From NCBI GenBank assembly GCA_900312665.1, contig ONZQ02000002.1, positions 1,470,560-1,534,559 of the forward strand: a stretch of DNA of 64,000 bases, read 5' to 3'. This DNA comes from Cephalotrichum gorgonifer. Its lineage: Eukaryota > Ascomycota > Sordariomycetes > Microascales > Microascaceae. Shown piece by piece: positions 13,701 to 24,403 of the stretch. The notes beneath the pieces are model-generated. The model saw only the letters and a list, made by a program, of their open reading frames with translations, ran no database searches and was not told the DNA's origin. Within the stretch, counting starts at the first letter, position 1. Every line of letters starts with the position of its first letter. Position numbers and translations under genes: made by a program.

Positions 13701-13894
13701 CGCCCTAATAAAATAGCTACCCGAGAGTTAGCGAGGCCGGACCATAGCCCTATTCTGACGCAGGGTGTCCTTACCATGGAGCTTTTGTTCATCCAGCTCA
13801 TATCTTCTGGGTATATCATCTACGTCGCCATCCCGACACCTAGCAAACGCCTCAACAACATGTATCTCCCACCATCTCCCCAAATCCTAGTCGC
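10785..13894. other. 3.1 kb without a recognisable gene
   Basis: This holds the upstream region of the lipase gene and then anonymous DNA. The open frames present (for example 11680-12093 +) have no family resemblance or splice context. A 16-bp palindrome, CGAGTAC-AA-GTACTCG, lies at 11716-11731. Confidence 0.5.
11716..11731. repeat. 16-bp palindrome with GTAC core
   Basis: Two 7-bp arms (CGAGTAC / GTACTCG) flank an AA centre. It contains the GTAC-N2-GTAC word seen elsewhere in the intergenic DNA of this window. Confidence 0.7.
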
Positions 13895-14314
13895 TCACGA
13901 AATCTCCGCGTCGACCTCCATCGTATCCTCCTTGGCTCCCTTCGCAGGCTCCTTGACTGCCGCGGCATCTGTACAAGTTAGCACCCCATCCAAATCTCCC
14001 CCAGCCCCAGAGCACGTAACGCCCTCGTAAAAATGAGACAACGAACCCTGCATCACAACCTCTCCCGCTGCCTCCAGCTTCCTCTTCAGCGCATGTTTGG
14101 CCATCTTCTCCAACTTCCTCTGCTTCTTCTTGCTCAGCGCCGCCCTCGGCCCGCTCGTGGGCAGCAGTCCGGGCCTAGCCCCCCTCGTGGTATCCGCGCG
14201 CGCCTCGCGGCTCTTGGGCTTCAGCGCGTTCTTGCGGGCGAGCTTGCGCGAGCTGGCCCTGCGGGTGCCGATGTGCTTGCGAGATTTCGCGTTCGGGTTC
14301 GCGACGTTGACCAT
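13895..14314 (-). CDS. Alb1-like 60S ribosome biogenesis factor
   Basis: Single exon, 139 residues, starting MVNVANPNAKSRKHIG. The N-terminal half is very basic (KSRKH, RKLARKNALKPKSREARADTT). Residues about 60-85 (LSKKKQRKLEKMAKHALKRK) resemble the LSKKRAKKIER...YATQRK core I recall of yeast Alb1, the small partner of Arx1 on pre-60S particles. The C-terminus is acidic (MEVDAEIS), as in Alb1-family proteins. If the assignment holds it acts in nuclear to cytoplasmic maturation of the large ribosomal subunit. The family's distal conserved C-terminal segment is absent, so another small nucleolar protein is possible. Confidence 0.55.
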   Translation of the reverse strand: MVNVANPNAKSRKHIGTRRASSRKLARKNALKPKSREARADTTRGARPGLLPTSGPRAALSKKKQRKLEKMAKHALKRKLEAAGEVVMQGSLSHFYEGVTCSGAGGDLDGVLTCTDAAAVKEPAKGAKEDTMEVDAEIS

Positions 14315-14833
14315 CTTGGGTTATTGGCTCCGTGAGCGGTTGCGCTAGCAGGGGTGTGTGGGTGATTCTTTGTCGTTCAGGTCGACCGTATTCTAGGTAA
14401 AATATAGGATTTTTGTCTGGAAAGGTAATGTTGAGGGTCCCGTTTGTGTGTTAATGCGACTTCGAGAAACCGAGAAGGCGGTGATGCAAAAAGAGCAGGA
14501 CAAAAAAAATAATGGAGGGGCGGCTCCTGTGACGATAAGATAAGGGAGGGGCCGCCGCCAATCCGGCCCCACCAGAAGACCACTTAACTGGGTGCGACGG
14601 AAACGCCGGTTCTGTCAAGCGATTTCGAATATTAATCTTATTTATTAGCTGACTTAAGCCAGTCTCAATATAAAATAGAGACGCCGAGTATACAGACCAG
14701 TATACGGATATATAACCAAAATTCCCAGTAGCGCCTCCTCCCGTTCCCGCATTCTCCTTTCGTAAATAGGCCCGTATGGACCAAAATGCCAGCTCCACGC
14801 CTACTCTTAAAACCATCCATCTCCCAGGACCCT
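14315..14833. other. short intergenic region between Alb1-like and Ytp1-like genes
   Basis: 519 bp between two genes on the same (minus) strand. It must hold the 3' end of the Ytp1-like gene and the promoter of the Alb1-like gene. It has an AT-rich patch near 14630-14700. No further gene is visible. Confidence 0.55.
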
Positions 14834-16438
14834 TCACCTCGCCTCACCGGCATCGCTAGTACCACCCACGAGCGTGCTCGGGGTCGCCACCCATTGTTCC
14901 TTTAAAAGCCTCGCGCTATCCCCCTCCTCGTCGTCGCTGACCAGCCCGTCAAGCTCGAACTCCTCTGCATCCTGCACCTGCTGGTCCTCCTTCCTGTCCT
15001 CGGGCACGTTGTGGCCGTAAATGTAGATGAGCATGTTCGCGAATAGGAAGACCAAGAATGCGAGGGAATAAAGGATGAGAATGTAGGAGACGGGGACCAT
15101 GCTCGAGCCGGCAACGAGGACCATCTGTTCTTCTGAAGAGCCCATGAAGAGGAAGCCCGCGGCATAGAGAAGCTGGGCGGATGTGTTAGAGTTGGTGCCA
15201 ATCATCTAGAGTTTGGGGGTTGGGGTTGGGGACTCCGATCACTTACAAAAACAGGGATGTACTGGAAACTGTTGACGCGACGCCCATCCTCGGAGACGCT
15301 CGTCGAATCCCTCAACACAAAGGCGATCTCGACGATCCGAGATACCCCCGAGGCCATCAACGTGTACCCGAAAATCTTGTGAATCTCGGTGCTCGCGTCC
15401 AACGCCTGCGGATCCGCCGACATGGCCCACCCGGTCAGCACGAGGACGAAGCCCGGTACGAAATTCCTCTTCGGAGCCCCATCCCTGTCCCGGCTGAGCC
15501 AGATCCCCGCAAGACCCGCGCACCAGCAGACGACGCCGAGCGCGGCGTGCTGCCAGTCGTTCTTCCGCCAATCCTCCCCCCACCTGAGCCCCGTAAAGGT
15601 GGTGAGGCAGCCCCCGGCAGCGATGAGCGCGCTCTCGTAAAACTCCTGTGACCTCCCCGAATTCCGGACCCAGACCTGACCCGCGATCAGGACAATGGTC
15701 AGCGCGATTCCGTACCCGATGAATGCACTGCCCATGATGAAGTGCGTCGCGCACTGGCCCACGTGTTCGCCCTGGCAGAAGCCCAGTGCCGTGATGCCCC
15801 CGAAGACCATCTGCGCCCACGATAGCACGGGGAAGAGCTTCCCGAGGATTCCGTGCGCGGGCCTCACGACGCGTCGGATGCGCCCGTTGATGCCCCTCTC
15901 GAGGTGGAGCTTCAGGTAGATGCCCATGGCGACCTGCGCGGCGAGGATGAAGAATAGGGGCGTCGCGAAGCGCGCGTGGGCGTTGTTGTGCCTAAACTGC
16001 CGGCCGCGGTGCATGTGGCCGAGGAAGTAGCCTAGTATGGTGACGGCGGTCGCGAGGACTTGGACGGGGACGTGCCAGCGGCTCTTGGCCATCTGTGGGC
16101 GTGTTAGTGGGACAGAGGGTACGGGCGGTGGAGGTCAAGGAGAAAGGAGGGCTGCGTACCCCGAAAACCATGCCGACGGGGTAGAGGATCCCGAAGGCGA
16201 GCACTTGGAGGAGTATGTGAATCCATAATATGGAGTCCTTGATTTGTTAGGTCAGCTATTAGCATACGATGGGTTTGGAGGTGTATCTGGTGCATACGAT
16301 AGGGTCCGAGGAAATGGCGTGTCCCTCTTCTATCTTATCTCCGTGGTCGCCGTGCGCCAGGGCAAGGGTGTAGAATGTTGAAGCTGCCAGCACGAGCCGA
16401 AGTGGCCGGGCCGCGGCGGCGCCGTTTTGTCGAGGCAT
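14834..16438 (-). CDS. Ytp1-like multi-pass membrane protein
   Basis: Four exons: 16438-16298, 16237-16160, 16092-15247 and 15205-14834, 478 residues. All joins are in phase 0. The last intron is only 41 nt. The protein has an N-terminal signal/anchor, a His/Asp segment (AHGDHGD), then the DUF2427-type region (ISSDPI-DSILWIHI, AKSRWHVPVQV, GYFLGHMHRGRQF) and a long multi-helix part with YLKLHLERGI, WAQMVFGGITALGFC and EFYES/TFTGLRW segments. The tail is acidic and presumably cytosolic. These segments match fungal Ytp1-family proteins, named for yeast YTP1, which is described as resembling mitochondrial electron-transport proteins. No biochemical role is established. A cytochrome b561-like fold is a possible but unproven alternative. 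Confidence 0.8.
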
Positions 16439-16488
16439 GACGGCGGCGCGGAACTAGTGAATTATGGATCAACCAAGATATAGGTTGA

Positions 16489-16495
16489 TTTTATA
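16489..16495 (-). promoter_or_regulatory. TATA box of the Ytp1-like gene
   Basis: TATAAAA on the minus strand, about 50 bp before the ATG at 16438. It is followed by a weak inverted repeat (CAACC...GGTTG), which supports the chosen start. Confidence 0.5.
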
Positions 16496-18842
16496 AGAGA
16501 AAAGGATTAGAAATTAGCGAGTAGCGACTCGCGAGTCCACTCGATTCAACCTCCTCAAGATGTTGTGAGCGGTGACATGCAGTGACCCTCGTGACAGAGG
16601 CAGCGCCAACGGGCGTCAGTGTGGGGAGTTGTCAAGCCCGCGGACGGGTCGGTCGCGTGACGGACCCGTGGGATAAATGTGGCTACGGACGCAAAATAGA
16701 CCAAGCGAATGACTGCGCGCGCTTAGATCCTAGGACGGAATATGACGATTCGGAGGAGGCGGATAGAGCCGGTGGTTTTGAGGAAGGGGGGATGGAAAGC
16801 AAAAAGAGGGGAGAAAAATGCAAGGGAGGCTGCGGTCAGCAGATTCTGGGGATATCAAGAATGCATGGTCTGGTTGTCCGACCAGGCCGAGAACGAATTG
16901 TCGATAACCGCTGACGCCGGACTTCTTGGCAGCGACGGAAAGTATGGGTGGGAGCACCAATATTCCGACTTTCCGCGGCTTCCGTGACGCAAGCGATTAA
17001 GTGGGTCATGATATTACTGGCAACGCGGTTTACATGTAGCCAAGAAAGGCTGTGCCACTAAATATAGCTATGGATTATACCCTGCAGCTCTCTCCTGGCG
17101 GCAGTTGGATGAGATGGATTGCTGCATGTCTGCAAGCCCACGCACCAGGTTTTCGTCAGGCAGCTGACACAGGTCTTCTTACATGGCATCTGCGTATGTG
17201 GTTCACTGGCCGAACTTTGTGTCTTTGATCGACCTGGAGTACATTGCTTATTCCTTGAGCGGGAGATTCATAAACTTCCTTTAGATCACTCTCAGCTACT
17301 AGCGGCGGATGACGGATCTGGACCTGGGGAAACCGACGTCATTGAGACGAATGAGGGTGACAGCGACATTATCCCTGATGGCGGAGGAAACTTCTATCTC
17401 GAAAACTAGCCCATCGTGGAAACGCAGGCTTGGCACCACAACAACCCGCCACACCGAAACAGAAAGAGCCCAGTTGAAATCGATAGGAATGAGTTTTGAG
17501 GTTCAAGTGGTGTCGACTCCGGGATCGTTTAGAGGATGAGTATGTTTCTAAAGCTAGCCAAGAAGCAACGCGTTCTCGGGTGCAGTCTCCCCCCGACTAT
17601 TACAGATAATTTGAAAACAATACAAATAAATCTGCGTCAAGGTCTCGGTGAGGGCCATAAAGACACCAGGTTCCCTAGGATCCACCTTTGGAGGACGCAT
17701 GAAGGTATCGAACAGGGAGCTGGTACTTGTCCTGCCTACGGACTGGCCCAATATATGAGAAACTGAAAGCTTCTTTACAATGTAGTCCTTGAGTGCGTCG
17801 TAACCCCCCACACTTGATATATCCCCCCAAGATGAGCAAGATTCGCCAATGGAGCATTGGCAGTTGAACTCTCGCTTTGCAACATGGATCAGGGGACCTT
17901 CCAGAGTACTCAGTATTATAGAAGAATTTACTCCCGAATTTTACTCTCTTAAGCCCCTGACTGAAACTCTACGCTGAACTCTATTCCACCTCGTGGTTGG
18001 GGCAATCCGGATAGGGACTGACAGCTCGCCCAGAGCTCTGGACACAAGTCTGCAGCAAAATGATCCACGTGTTTCAAGAAGCCATTCTGTCAGAGAGTGG
18101 AACATGGGCGTGGTACAGAGTAGTATAGATGTATAGACATGATAACCCTTGTTTTACGCCACCTCCAAGTAGAAGTATTCCTCCTACAGGCCCATCAACT
18201 CTCTCTGCTCTTGTCAAGGAGTCTTGACTGGGTTCGATTAAAATCGACTGTGGGCCTACGAAGAGCAAGTTCGCCCTTGCGAACCAAATGTTCTTCTCGT
18301 CCCATGGTTCATGGCGGACAAGATTTTGTGGTAGCACTGCTGATTGACAGATGATAATCTGTCATAATGATGGGTAGTTCCACGGGTTCTAATGTTTGTA
18401 GGCGTAGCGCCTTGCCAGGCCAGCGACGATGCTACCACGGCTCCGACTGGACAGTAATAGTCCGGTCAATTGCGTCCAGTCAGATGGCAGCAGGAGCAGC
18501 CAATAAACGCGGGGTTATTGCCTTGGGGGGGAGCCTTTGTGTAAGATCTAACTGGCCCGAGCTCTTATCCTTTATCTCCTTATCCACGATTTTCTTCCCA
18601 CCGAGCTCGCCGACCAAGAACCGACCTTGTTTCGAGGCATGCTTGAACCAGCATCGTCAATGTTGGTTTATTTTGCCTCTCCAATCACCACCGTGGCTCT
18701 TGCGACTTCCTTCTCTTAATAAACATGATATATACGTCACATAATAAACGTTAAAGCGCCATCGCAAGCTCCACAATTCTCACCCTCGGCATACTCCTAC
18801 GCCGCCTTCACCCAGACCTCTCGGACGCCTCGCTACATCGGC
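16496..18842. other. 2.3 kb between divergent Ytp1-like and NAD kinase genes
   Basis: No complete gene is visible. A frame at about 17208-17409 (+) reads as a gene-like C-terminus (contains LPLDHSQLLAADDGS and ends in an acidic stretch), but nothing upstream connects to it, so I treat it as a possible relic. The last 150 bp before 18843 are the likely kinase promoter. Confidence 0.5.
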
Positions 18843-20306
18843 ATGCATCGAATACCAGCTCTCCGGGTTCGGCTCTCCCGAGCTGGATCCCTAGCTTCTC
18901 CCATAACCGCCTCCATACCCTGCAAGCGCCTGCCCACATCAGCCTCCCACCGATCCTTCTCCTCGACAACTACGAGACCCGAGGTCCTCGACGTATCAAC
19001 CCTGCCAGATCGCGTGGTCCCGAAATATGAGGACAAGCCCAAGACTCACCTCCTTTCCCTCAAATGGCCCCGGCCACCGCAGAATGTCCTCATTATTCCA
19101 AAGCAGTGCGCCCCACACGTAACGGCGGCAGCCATCTCCTTGGCGAAGTACCTGCACGGTAACTACCCCAACCTCAACCTCATATTCGAGCCGCGCGTCG
19201 CCTACGATATACACGAGTCCCTCCCCTTCCCAGTCTACACCACACACTACCTGACGGCGCACCTTCCGCCCAAGGTGGACGTCGTCACCACGCTAGGCGG
19301 CGACGGGACGATCCTGCGTGCCGCAAGCCTCTTCGGCCTGCAGGAGTCGGTGCCGCCCATACTGGCCTTCAGCATGGGCACGCTGGGGTTCCTAGGTGAG
19401 TGGAAGTTTGAAGAGTACAAGCGCGCGTGGAGGGAGGTATACATGAGTGGTAGTGGCGGGGTGTCCGTCGAGGACCTCCAGGGCCCGCACACCCAGACCG
19501 CGGCCTCAGAGAGATCCACAGAGGTCCCACCCCCGGTCGCGCCAGCTGGAGAGCCGTCGGGGTGGGATACAATCAGGGGACAGAGTCTTGGGGCGCACCG
19601 TGCCTCGAAGATGCTCCTCCGGCACCGCCTCAAGGTCGGGCTCTATGGCGCCGACGGGGAGAATCTAAACCGGATGCTCATGCCCGCGCCGTGCACCGAC
19701 CCCGATCTCCGCCTCCCGGGTTCCCCGGAGTTGGATCCTGAGAGTGAGCTGGCGGCCCCTCCCAAGTCGATCCATGTCATCAACGAGCTGCTCATCCACC
19801 GTGGGCCGCACCCGCATCTCGCGATTATGGATATCTACCTGAATAACCACTTCCTCACCGAGGCCGTGGCGGACGGCATCATCGCCTCGACCCCTACGGG
19901 CTCCACGGCCTACTCCCTTAGCGCGGGAGGCTCCATCGTCCACCCGCTCGTGAAGTCCATCCTCATCACCCCCATCTGCCCGCGCAGCCTCTCCTTCCGC
20001 CCTCTCGTAGTGCCGCTAAACACAAAGGTCTCGCTGAGGCTGAGCGAGAGGAACCGCGGCCGGGACGTCGAGATCAGCGTCGATGGGAAGAGGAGGGCGG
20101 GGGTTACGGTCGGGATGGAGATTCGCATCGAGGGCGAGGCGATTGTCCCGGCGGCCGGCGGGGGGTGGACGGGCGGCGTGCCTTGCGTTATTCGGGTGCC
20201 ATCGAAAGAGCCGGACAGCGGAGTGGATGACGATGGGTGGGTTGGGGGGTTGAATGGGTTGCTGAAGTTTAACTATCCATTTGGGGAGGCGCCTGGGGGG
20301 TCATAA
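18843..20306 (+). CDS. mitochondrial NAD(H) kinase, POS5-like
   Basis: Single exon, 487 residues. It phosphorylates NAD(H) to NADP(H). The first 45 residues are rich in Arg/Ser/Thr with almost no acidic residues, as in a mitochondrial presequence, which favours a POS5-like NADH kinase. The diagnostic GGDGT motif lies at about 152-156, followed by GTLGFLGEW, the INELLIHRG segment and the ADGIIASTPTGSTAYSLSAG region (about 343-362) that binds nucleotide and carries the catalytic core. SVDGKRR lies in the C-terminal beta domain. A low-complexity insert of about 45 residues separates the domains. The start is the first ATG and gives a full-length protein. A neighbouring dehydrogenase ends 188 bp away, tail to tail. 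Confidence 0.92.
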   Translation: MHRIPALRVRLSRAGSLASPITASIPCKRLPTSASHRSFSSTTTRPEVLDVSTLPDRVVPKYEDKPKTHLLSLKWPRPPQNVLIIPKQCAPHVTAAAISLAKYLHGNYPNLNLIFEPRVAYDIHESLPFPVYTTHYLTAHLPPKVDVVTTLGGDGTILRAASLFGLQESVPPILAFSMGTLGFLGEWKFEEYKRAWREVYMSGSGGVSVEDLQGPHTQTAASERSTEVPPPVAPAGEPSGWDTIRGQSLGAHRASKMLLRHRLKVGLYGADGENLNRMLMPAPCTDPDLRLPGSPELDPESELAAPPKSIHVINELLIHRGPHPHLAIMDIYLNNHFLTEAVADGIIASTPTGSTAYSLSAGGSIVHPLVKSILITPICPRSLSFRPLVVPLNTKVSLRLSERNRGRDVEISVDGKRRAGVTVGMEIRIEGEAIVPAAGGGWTGGVPCVIRVPSKEPDSGVDDDGWVGGLNGLLKFNYPFGEAPGGS

Positions 20307-20494
20307 CTGGCGTCTTTCTTCTGGGCATTTCAGGGAGTAGTGGGTTTTCTTTTTGGGGTCTAAGATTTTTTTTTGCTTGGTTGAGATACCCCCATTTTGA
20401 ACGGCGTTTGGCTCAACAATACTATCCCTGGAGATAGAATCACATCCAAGTTTGGCTACCCATATATATACATTTGGTCTTGATTGTACGTGAT

Positions 20495-21660
20495 TTACAG
20501 CTTCACCTCGCGCCCACTCGTCGCACTCTCCCGTACGGCCTCAACGATCTTAAGAACATCCGCCGCCTGCTGAGCAGAGACGGGAATATCCTCTCTCTTC
20601 CCGCTCCTAATCGCCCCCGCGAAGCCCTCCAGCAAGGACCCGTAGCCGGCCGGGGGGACCGTGAAGGTCTCCTCTGCCATGCTCCCGTCCGGCTTCGCGA
20701 CACACACAGTCCCGGGCTCCGGATCCACCCCGAACGAGGGGTCGGTCACGGACCCGCCCTCGGAACGGAGGGTGGCCTCCTGCGGGTCCATGCCGTACTT
20801 CTTATACGAGCCGCCCGAACCACGGGCCCAGAAGCGCAGCTGCTTCGCCTCGGCGGACATGACGCCCGCGCGCACGTGCACCAGCAGGCCCGAGTCGTAG
20901 CTCAGGAGCGCAGTGAGGCTGTCCGGTGTGCCGTCAGCCCGCTGGCTGGGCATCTTGGCGTACACGGTCGCCGGGAGGCCGAAGAGCACGTAGACCTGGT
21001 CGAGGAGGTGGGAGCCGAGGTCGTACAGCAGGCCGCCGCCCTCGGAGGGGGGCAGGTCGGCCTTCCAGGTCCCCGTGGGGGCGTTGGGGCGGTAGCGGTC
21101 GAAGTGGGTCTCGAACTCGACGACGCGGTCGCCCAGCTTGCCCGAGGCGAGGAGCGACCGGACGGTGAGGAAGTCGACGTCCCACCGGCGGTTCTGGAAG
21201 ACGCAGACGAAGCGGCCGGTCTCCTCGGAGATGCGCGCCAGGGTGGCGGCCTCGGCCGAGGTGGGGACGAAGGGCTTCTCGACGAGGACGTGCTTGCCGG
21301 CGCGGAGGGCGGCCTCGGTGAGCGCGAAGTGGGAGTTTGGAGGGGTGGTGACGATTATTATGTCGACTTCCGGGTCGGAGAGGAGGGGGTCTGTGGTGCG
21401 GTGGTGCTTGGCAGAGGGGTGGTCGAGGGGCGCGGAGGTGCCGGCGAGGGTGGGGGAGGCGGGTGGGTTGCGCTGGACGATGGAGTGGAGGGCTAGGTTG
21501 GCCGAGGCCTGGATGAAGGGGATGTGGAAGACTTTGGCGGAGAGGCTGGATTGTTTGTTAGCTTTGGCGCATTACGGTAGGGGGAGAACGAGAAAGAGGG
21601 AGAAGGCGATGCGAACCCGTAGCCTATGATACCGACGTTGAGGGGGCGGTTAGAAGACAT
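20495..21660 (-). CDS. Gfo/Idh/MocA-family NAD(P)-dependent oxidoreductase
   Basis: Two exons, 21660-21617 and 21545-20495, 364 residues, the usual length for this family. The 71-nt intron has a GTTCGC donor (non-consensus) and a CTAAC branch plus CAG acceptor. Splicing joins GIIGYG to LSAKVFHIPFI, restoring the Rossmann dinucleotide-binding turn. Further signs are VDIIIVTTPPNSHF, the catalytic-lysine motif EKP (104-106), and in the C-terminal domain GGGLLYDLGSHLLDQV, where the His is the usual active-site residue. Members oxidise or reduce sugars, inositols or trans-dihydrodiols. The substrate cannot be told. No signal peptide, so cytosolic. Confidence 0.88.
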
Positions 21661-22748
21661 TGTGTATTAACGTGATCGTGATGCGTGGCGAGTTAAGGGA
21701 AAAACGAGCGGGTGTGGTAAAAGGTTGGGGAAACCGAGATGTAGTGAGGGAGGATGTAAGTGAATATGTATGTACGGATGAAGAGGAAGAAAGGTATTAG
21801 GGATGGGGAGCTTTTTAGCGATGAAGTCATCGGTTTACCATTAGAAATCAATTTCTCTCCTTCAACAATTATTTACCCCGCCACCCCGCCGTATACTCGT
21901 ACGAGCAAACTTCTATTAAGCTACTGCTGCTCAAAAAAGCTCCGGAAAGAGCCCCCGGGGCAGACTTACACCAAAAAATGTTCCGTGGTACGGCCGAGTC
22001 TACCACGGAGCGGGGGCGGCTTCCTCGTGTACCCGCCTCAGCTTCCTCCTTTGATTCGCCCCAGAGAGGAAAAGAGGAGAATTCGCCGCGGACAGAACAC
22101 CGAGACTGGTTCTCCGCTCTCGCCTGGACCTTCCCAGCAGCTTACTCATAATTTTTTTTGTAAACGTTCAACTGCGCCCCAGAATAATTTTAAGTTTGCG
22201 TTAGCGGGGAACCCATTCTCTGGTATTGCTCCCAGGAGCTTGTTTCGACCTATGAGCATGGCGGACCCAAGAAATTGGGTCTATTCTCTCCCCCCTGAGT
22301 GTACGAGTCGTGAAACCTGAAACATCCTGCTCTCATGTGTTGGAAACCCGAAAGTGCTACTACTTAGGACGATCTCCAATGCAAGCAAGGTAGCATGAAC
22401 CGATCGACGGATTGAAGAGAAGAGAGAAAACAGCAAACGAAGTGGGTCTATCGTACAAACATCCAAGCCAATCCATGCCAAACCGAGCCAAATACCTAAC
22501 CAAGCCAGAGATAGCCTCTCTGCAAAAGAACACCAAACAGGTCCCATCCGTCTTTTTTGTCTTGTCCCTCCCGTCCCAGTACCATACCATACTCCAGAAG
22601 CCAGTCCTGTCCTGTCCCGTCCATTGTTCCAAACCGATCCCTCCCAAGCCTAAGATTCTCCCAACCCAGATCCCATGAATCATATCCATCGTAAATAGTA
22701 ATACACACCAGCCCAAAAACCGCGTAAACCGCGAGGAGATGGGCCCGG
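21661..22748. other. intergenic region with low-complexity CCTGT/CCAAGCC DNA
   Basis: About 1.1 kb: promoter side of the oxidoreductase, then a pyrimidine-rich stretch at about 22440-22680 with repeated CCTGTCC, CCATAC and AAGCCA words. This produces artificial Trp-rich frames on the opposite strand. No gene seen. Confidence 0.5.
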
Positions 22749-24403
22749 CTACGCAAGCTTCCTGCCTTGCGATCCCTCGCCCTTCTCCTCCTCATACTCG
22801 ACACTCACGGTCGTCGTAGTCTCGCATCGGATCGCCATCCCCATGACCTCTCCCTTCCCCATCCCGAACCCCTTCAGCGACTCCGAGCTCGCGTTCTCCC
22901 CTCCCGCCGTGATCCCCCCCAACCTCGCCCCCCTGATCACCTTCCCACCCCACTTGTCCCTCTTCTTCTTCCTGCCACCCGTCTGGCCCCCCGACACGAT
23001 GATGACATTCCCGTACCTAAGCGTCGGCGGGGTCCGCATGAATGCAAACGTATCGATCCCAGTGTCCTGCGACGGCGGGCCGTCGGCGAAGAGGATGGCG
23101 CGCCGGGTGTAGGTGTACAGCGCGACGTCGAGCCACCCGTTGCAGGCGATCATGCTCCCCGCGAAGCAGAAGTAGGCCAGGGACACGTCGTCGCCGCCGC
23201 CGCCCATCGACGCCAGGCGACCCACCGCGAGGGGGACCGTGCAGACGAGGTAGATGAGCGGGTAGAGGAGGAAGGTCTGCTGGCGCGCCGAGTCGGGGAT
23301 GGGGGGCAGGTCCTTGTTGAGGGTGGACGTGGTGGAGGCGAAGGAGGCGGTGATGGAGGTCGGGCTCCCGGGCGGCTTGGCGAGGGCGTTGGCGGCGGCC
23401 CAGTTGGGGTCTGGGTTCGGGTAGTGCTGCGCGCGGGAGGTGCTGCGGGATAGAGAGCCGGGACCGGCGGGCTTCACCCTGCCGCCGGTGCGCTTGAGGC
23501 GCCGGAGGTGGAAGAAGATGACGGTGTATATGACCGAGGTGGTAGCTAGGGAGAGGAAGATCCAGATGTAGTGTAGGTAGAGGCGCATGTTCTCGTAGAC
23601 GGGGTTCCACCAACACTGAGTATCCAGTCGTTAGCCCCCATTCTTCGTGCTTGAGAATCGGAACAAGTAGAATTCGGTTGGCGTGGAGGGCGAAAAGGGG
23701 AACTTACCCAGGCACCTGCTCTCACAAACAGCCCGCCAGCTCCGGCCCCATTGTCCGTAACCAAGACGGCCAAGAAGTTGCAAAAGTAAACGAACCCCCA
23801 CATCGCGCCTACGGACCAGTAAAATGCCCACGACGGCAGCCGGTATCCCTTCACGACCCCAAGGTACGTATGCCCGGCAATCCCGGTGATGAAGATGCTG
23901 GACGCAAGGTCCCCGTTCGACACGAACCACCCCTGTGCCCAGCACGTCCGCGACCCGACGTCTATCGCGTCCTTGACGAGCCAGTCCAGGTTCAGCAGGA
24001 AACCCAGCGCCTGCTGCGCGTCCGCGAGGAAGAGGTTGAGTATGAGTATGAGGAACTGGTTCGGCGGCTCCTTCCGCAGACGTTCCCAGAACGTATTGTC
24101 CTCGTTCCGCGGGTCCTCCTCCTCCCGCTGGGGGCTCAGGGGCATCGATGGGACTAGGAAGCCGTTGTGGTCGAAGCCGGGGGGTGACTCTGGCTCAGGG
24201 GGGGTCGAGGTTGGGGGGGCTGAGCGTCGGAGGTGCCATGAGATGAGCTTGAAGATTAGGAAGAGGACGAGGGCCGAGCTTGTTAGGAAGGAGAGGAGAC
24301 CGAAGGCCGCTACGGCAGCGATTCCGTGGCGGAGGACGGGTGGGAGAGGGGCGAGAGACTCCGTGGAGTGGGTGGTATTTTCGTTGTCAGCTAGGGCGTC
24401 CAT
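22749..24403 (-). CDS. orphan seven-helix receptor (fungal GPCR-like)
   Basis: Two exons, 24403-23708 and 23615-22749 (92-nt intron), 520 residues. Seven hydrophobic helices can be counted: FGLLSFLTSSALVLFLIF; LILILNLFLADAQQALGFLL; a third after the conserved-type Cys in RTCWAQGWF; FYWSVGAMWGFVYF; LHYIWIFLSLATTSVIYTVI; LLYPLIYLVCTVPLAVGRL; and LAYFCFAGSMIACNGWLDV, followed by ALYTYTRR. A long Ser/Pro-rich third cytoplasmic loop (about 300-375) and a basic C-terminal tail fit a G-protein-coupled receptor of the Git3 / cAMP-receptor-like type. N-terminal Asn sites are present. The ligand is unknown and a non-receptor membrane protein cannot be excluded. Confidence 0.68.

Noticed and set aside
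20474..21496. 340-codon plus-strand frame
   Set aside because: It is the antisense of the Gfo/Idh/MocA gene, whose own strand carries the family motifs.
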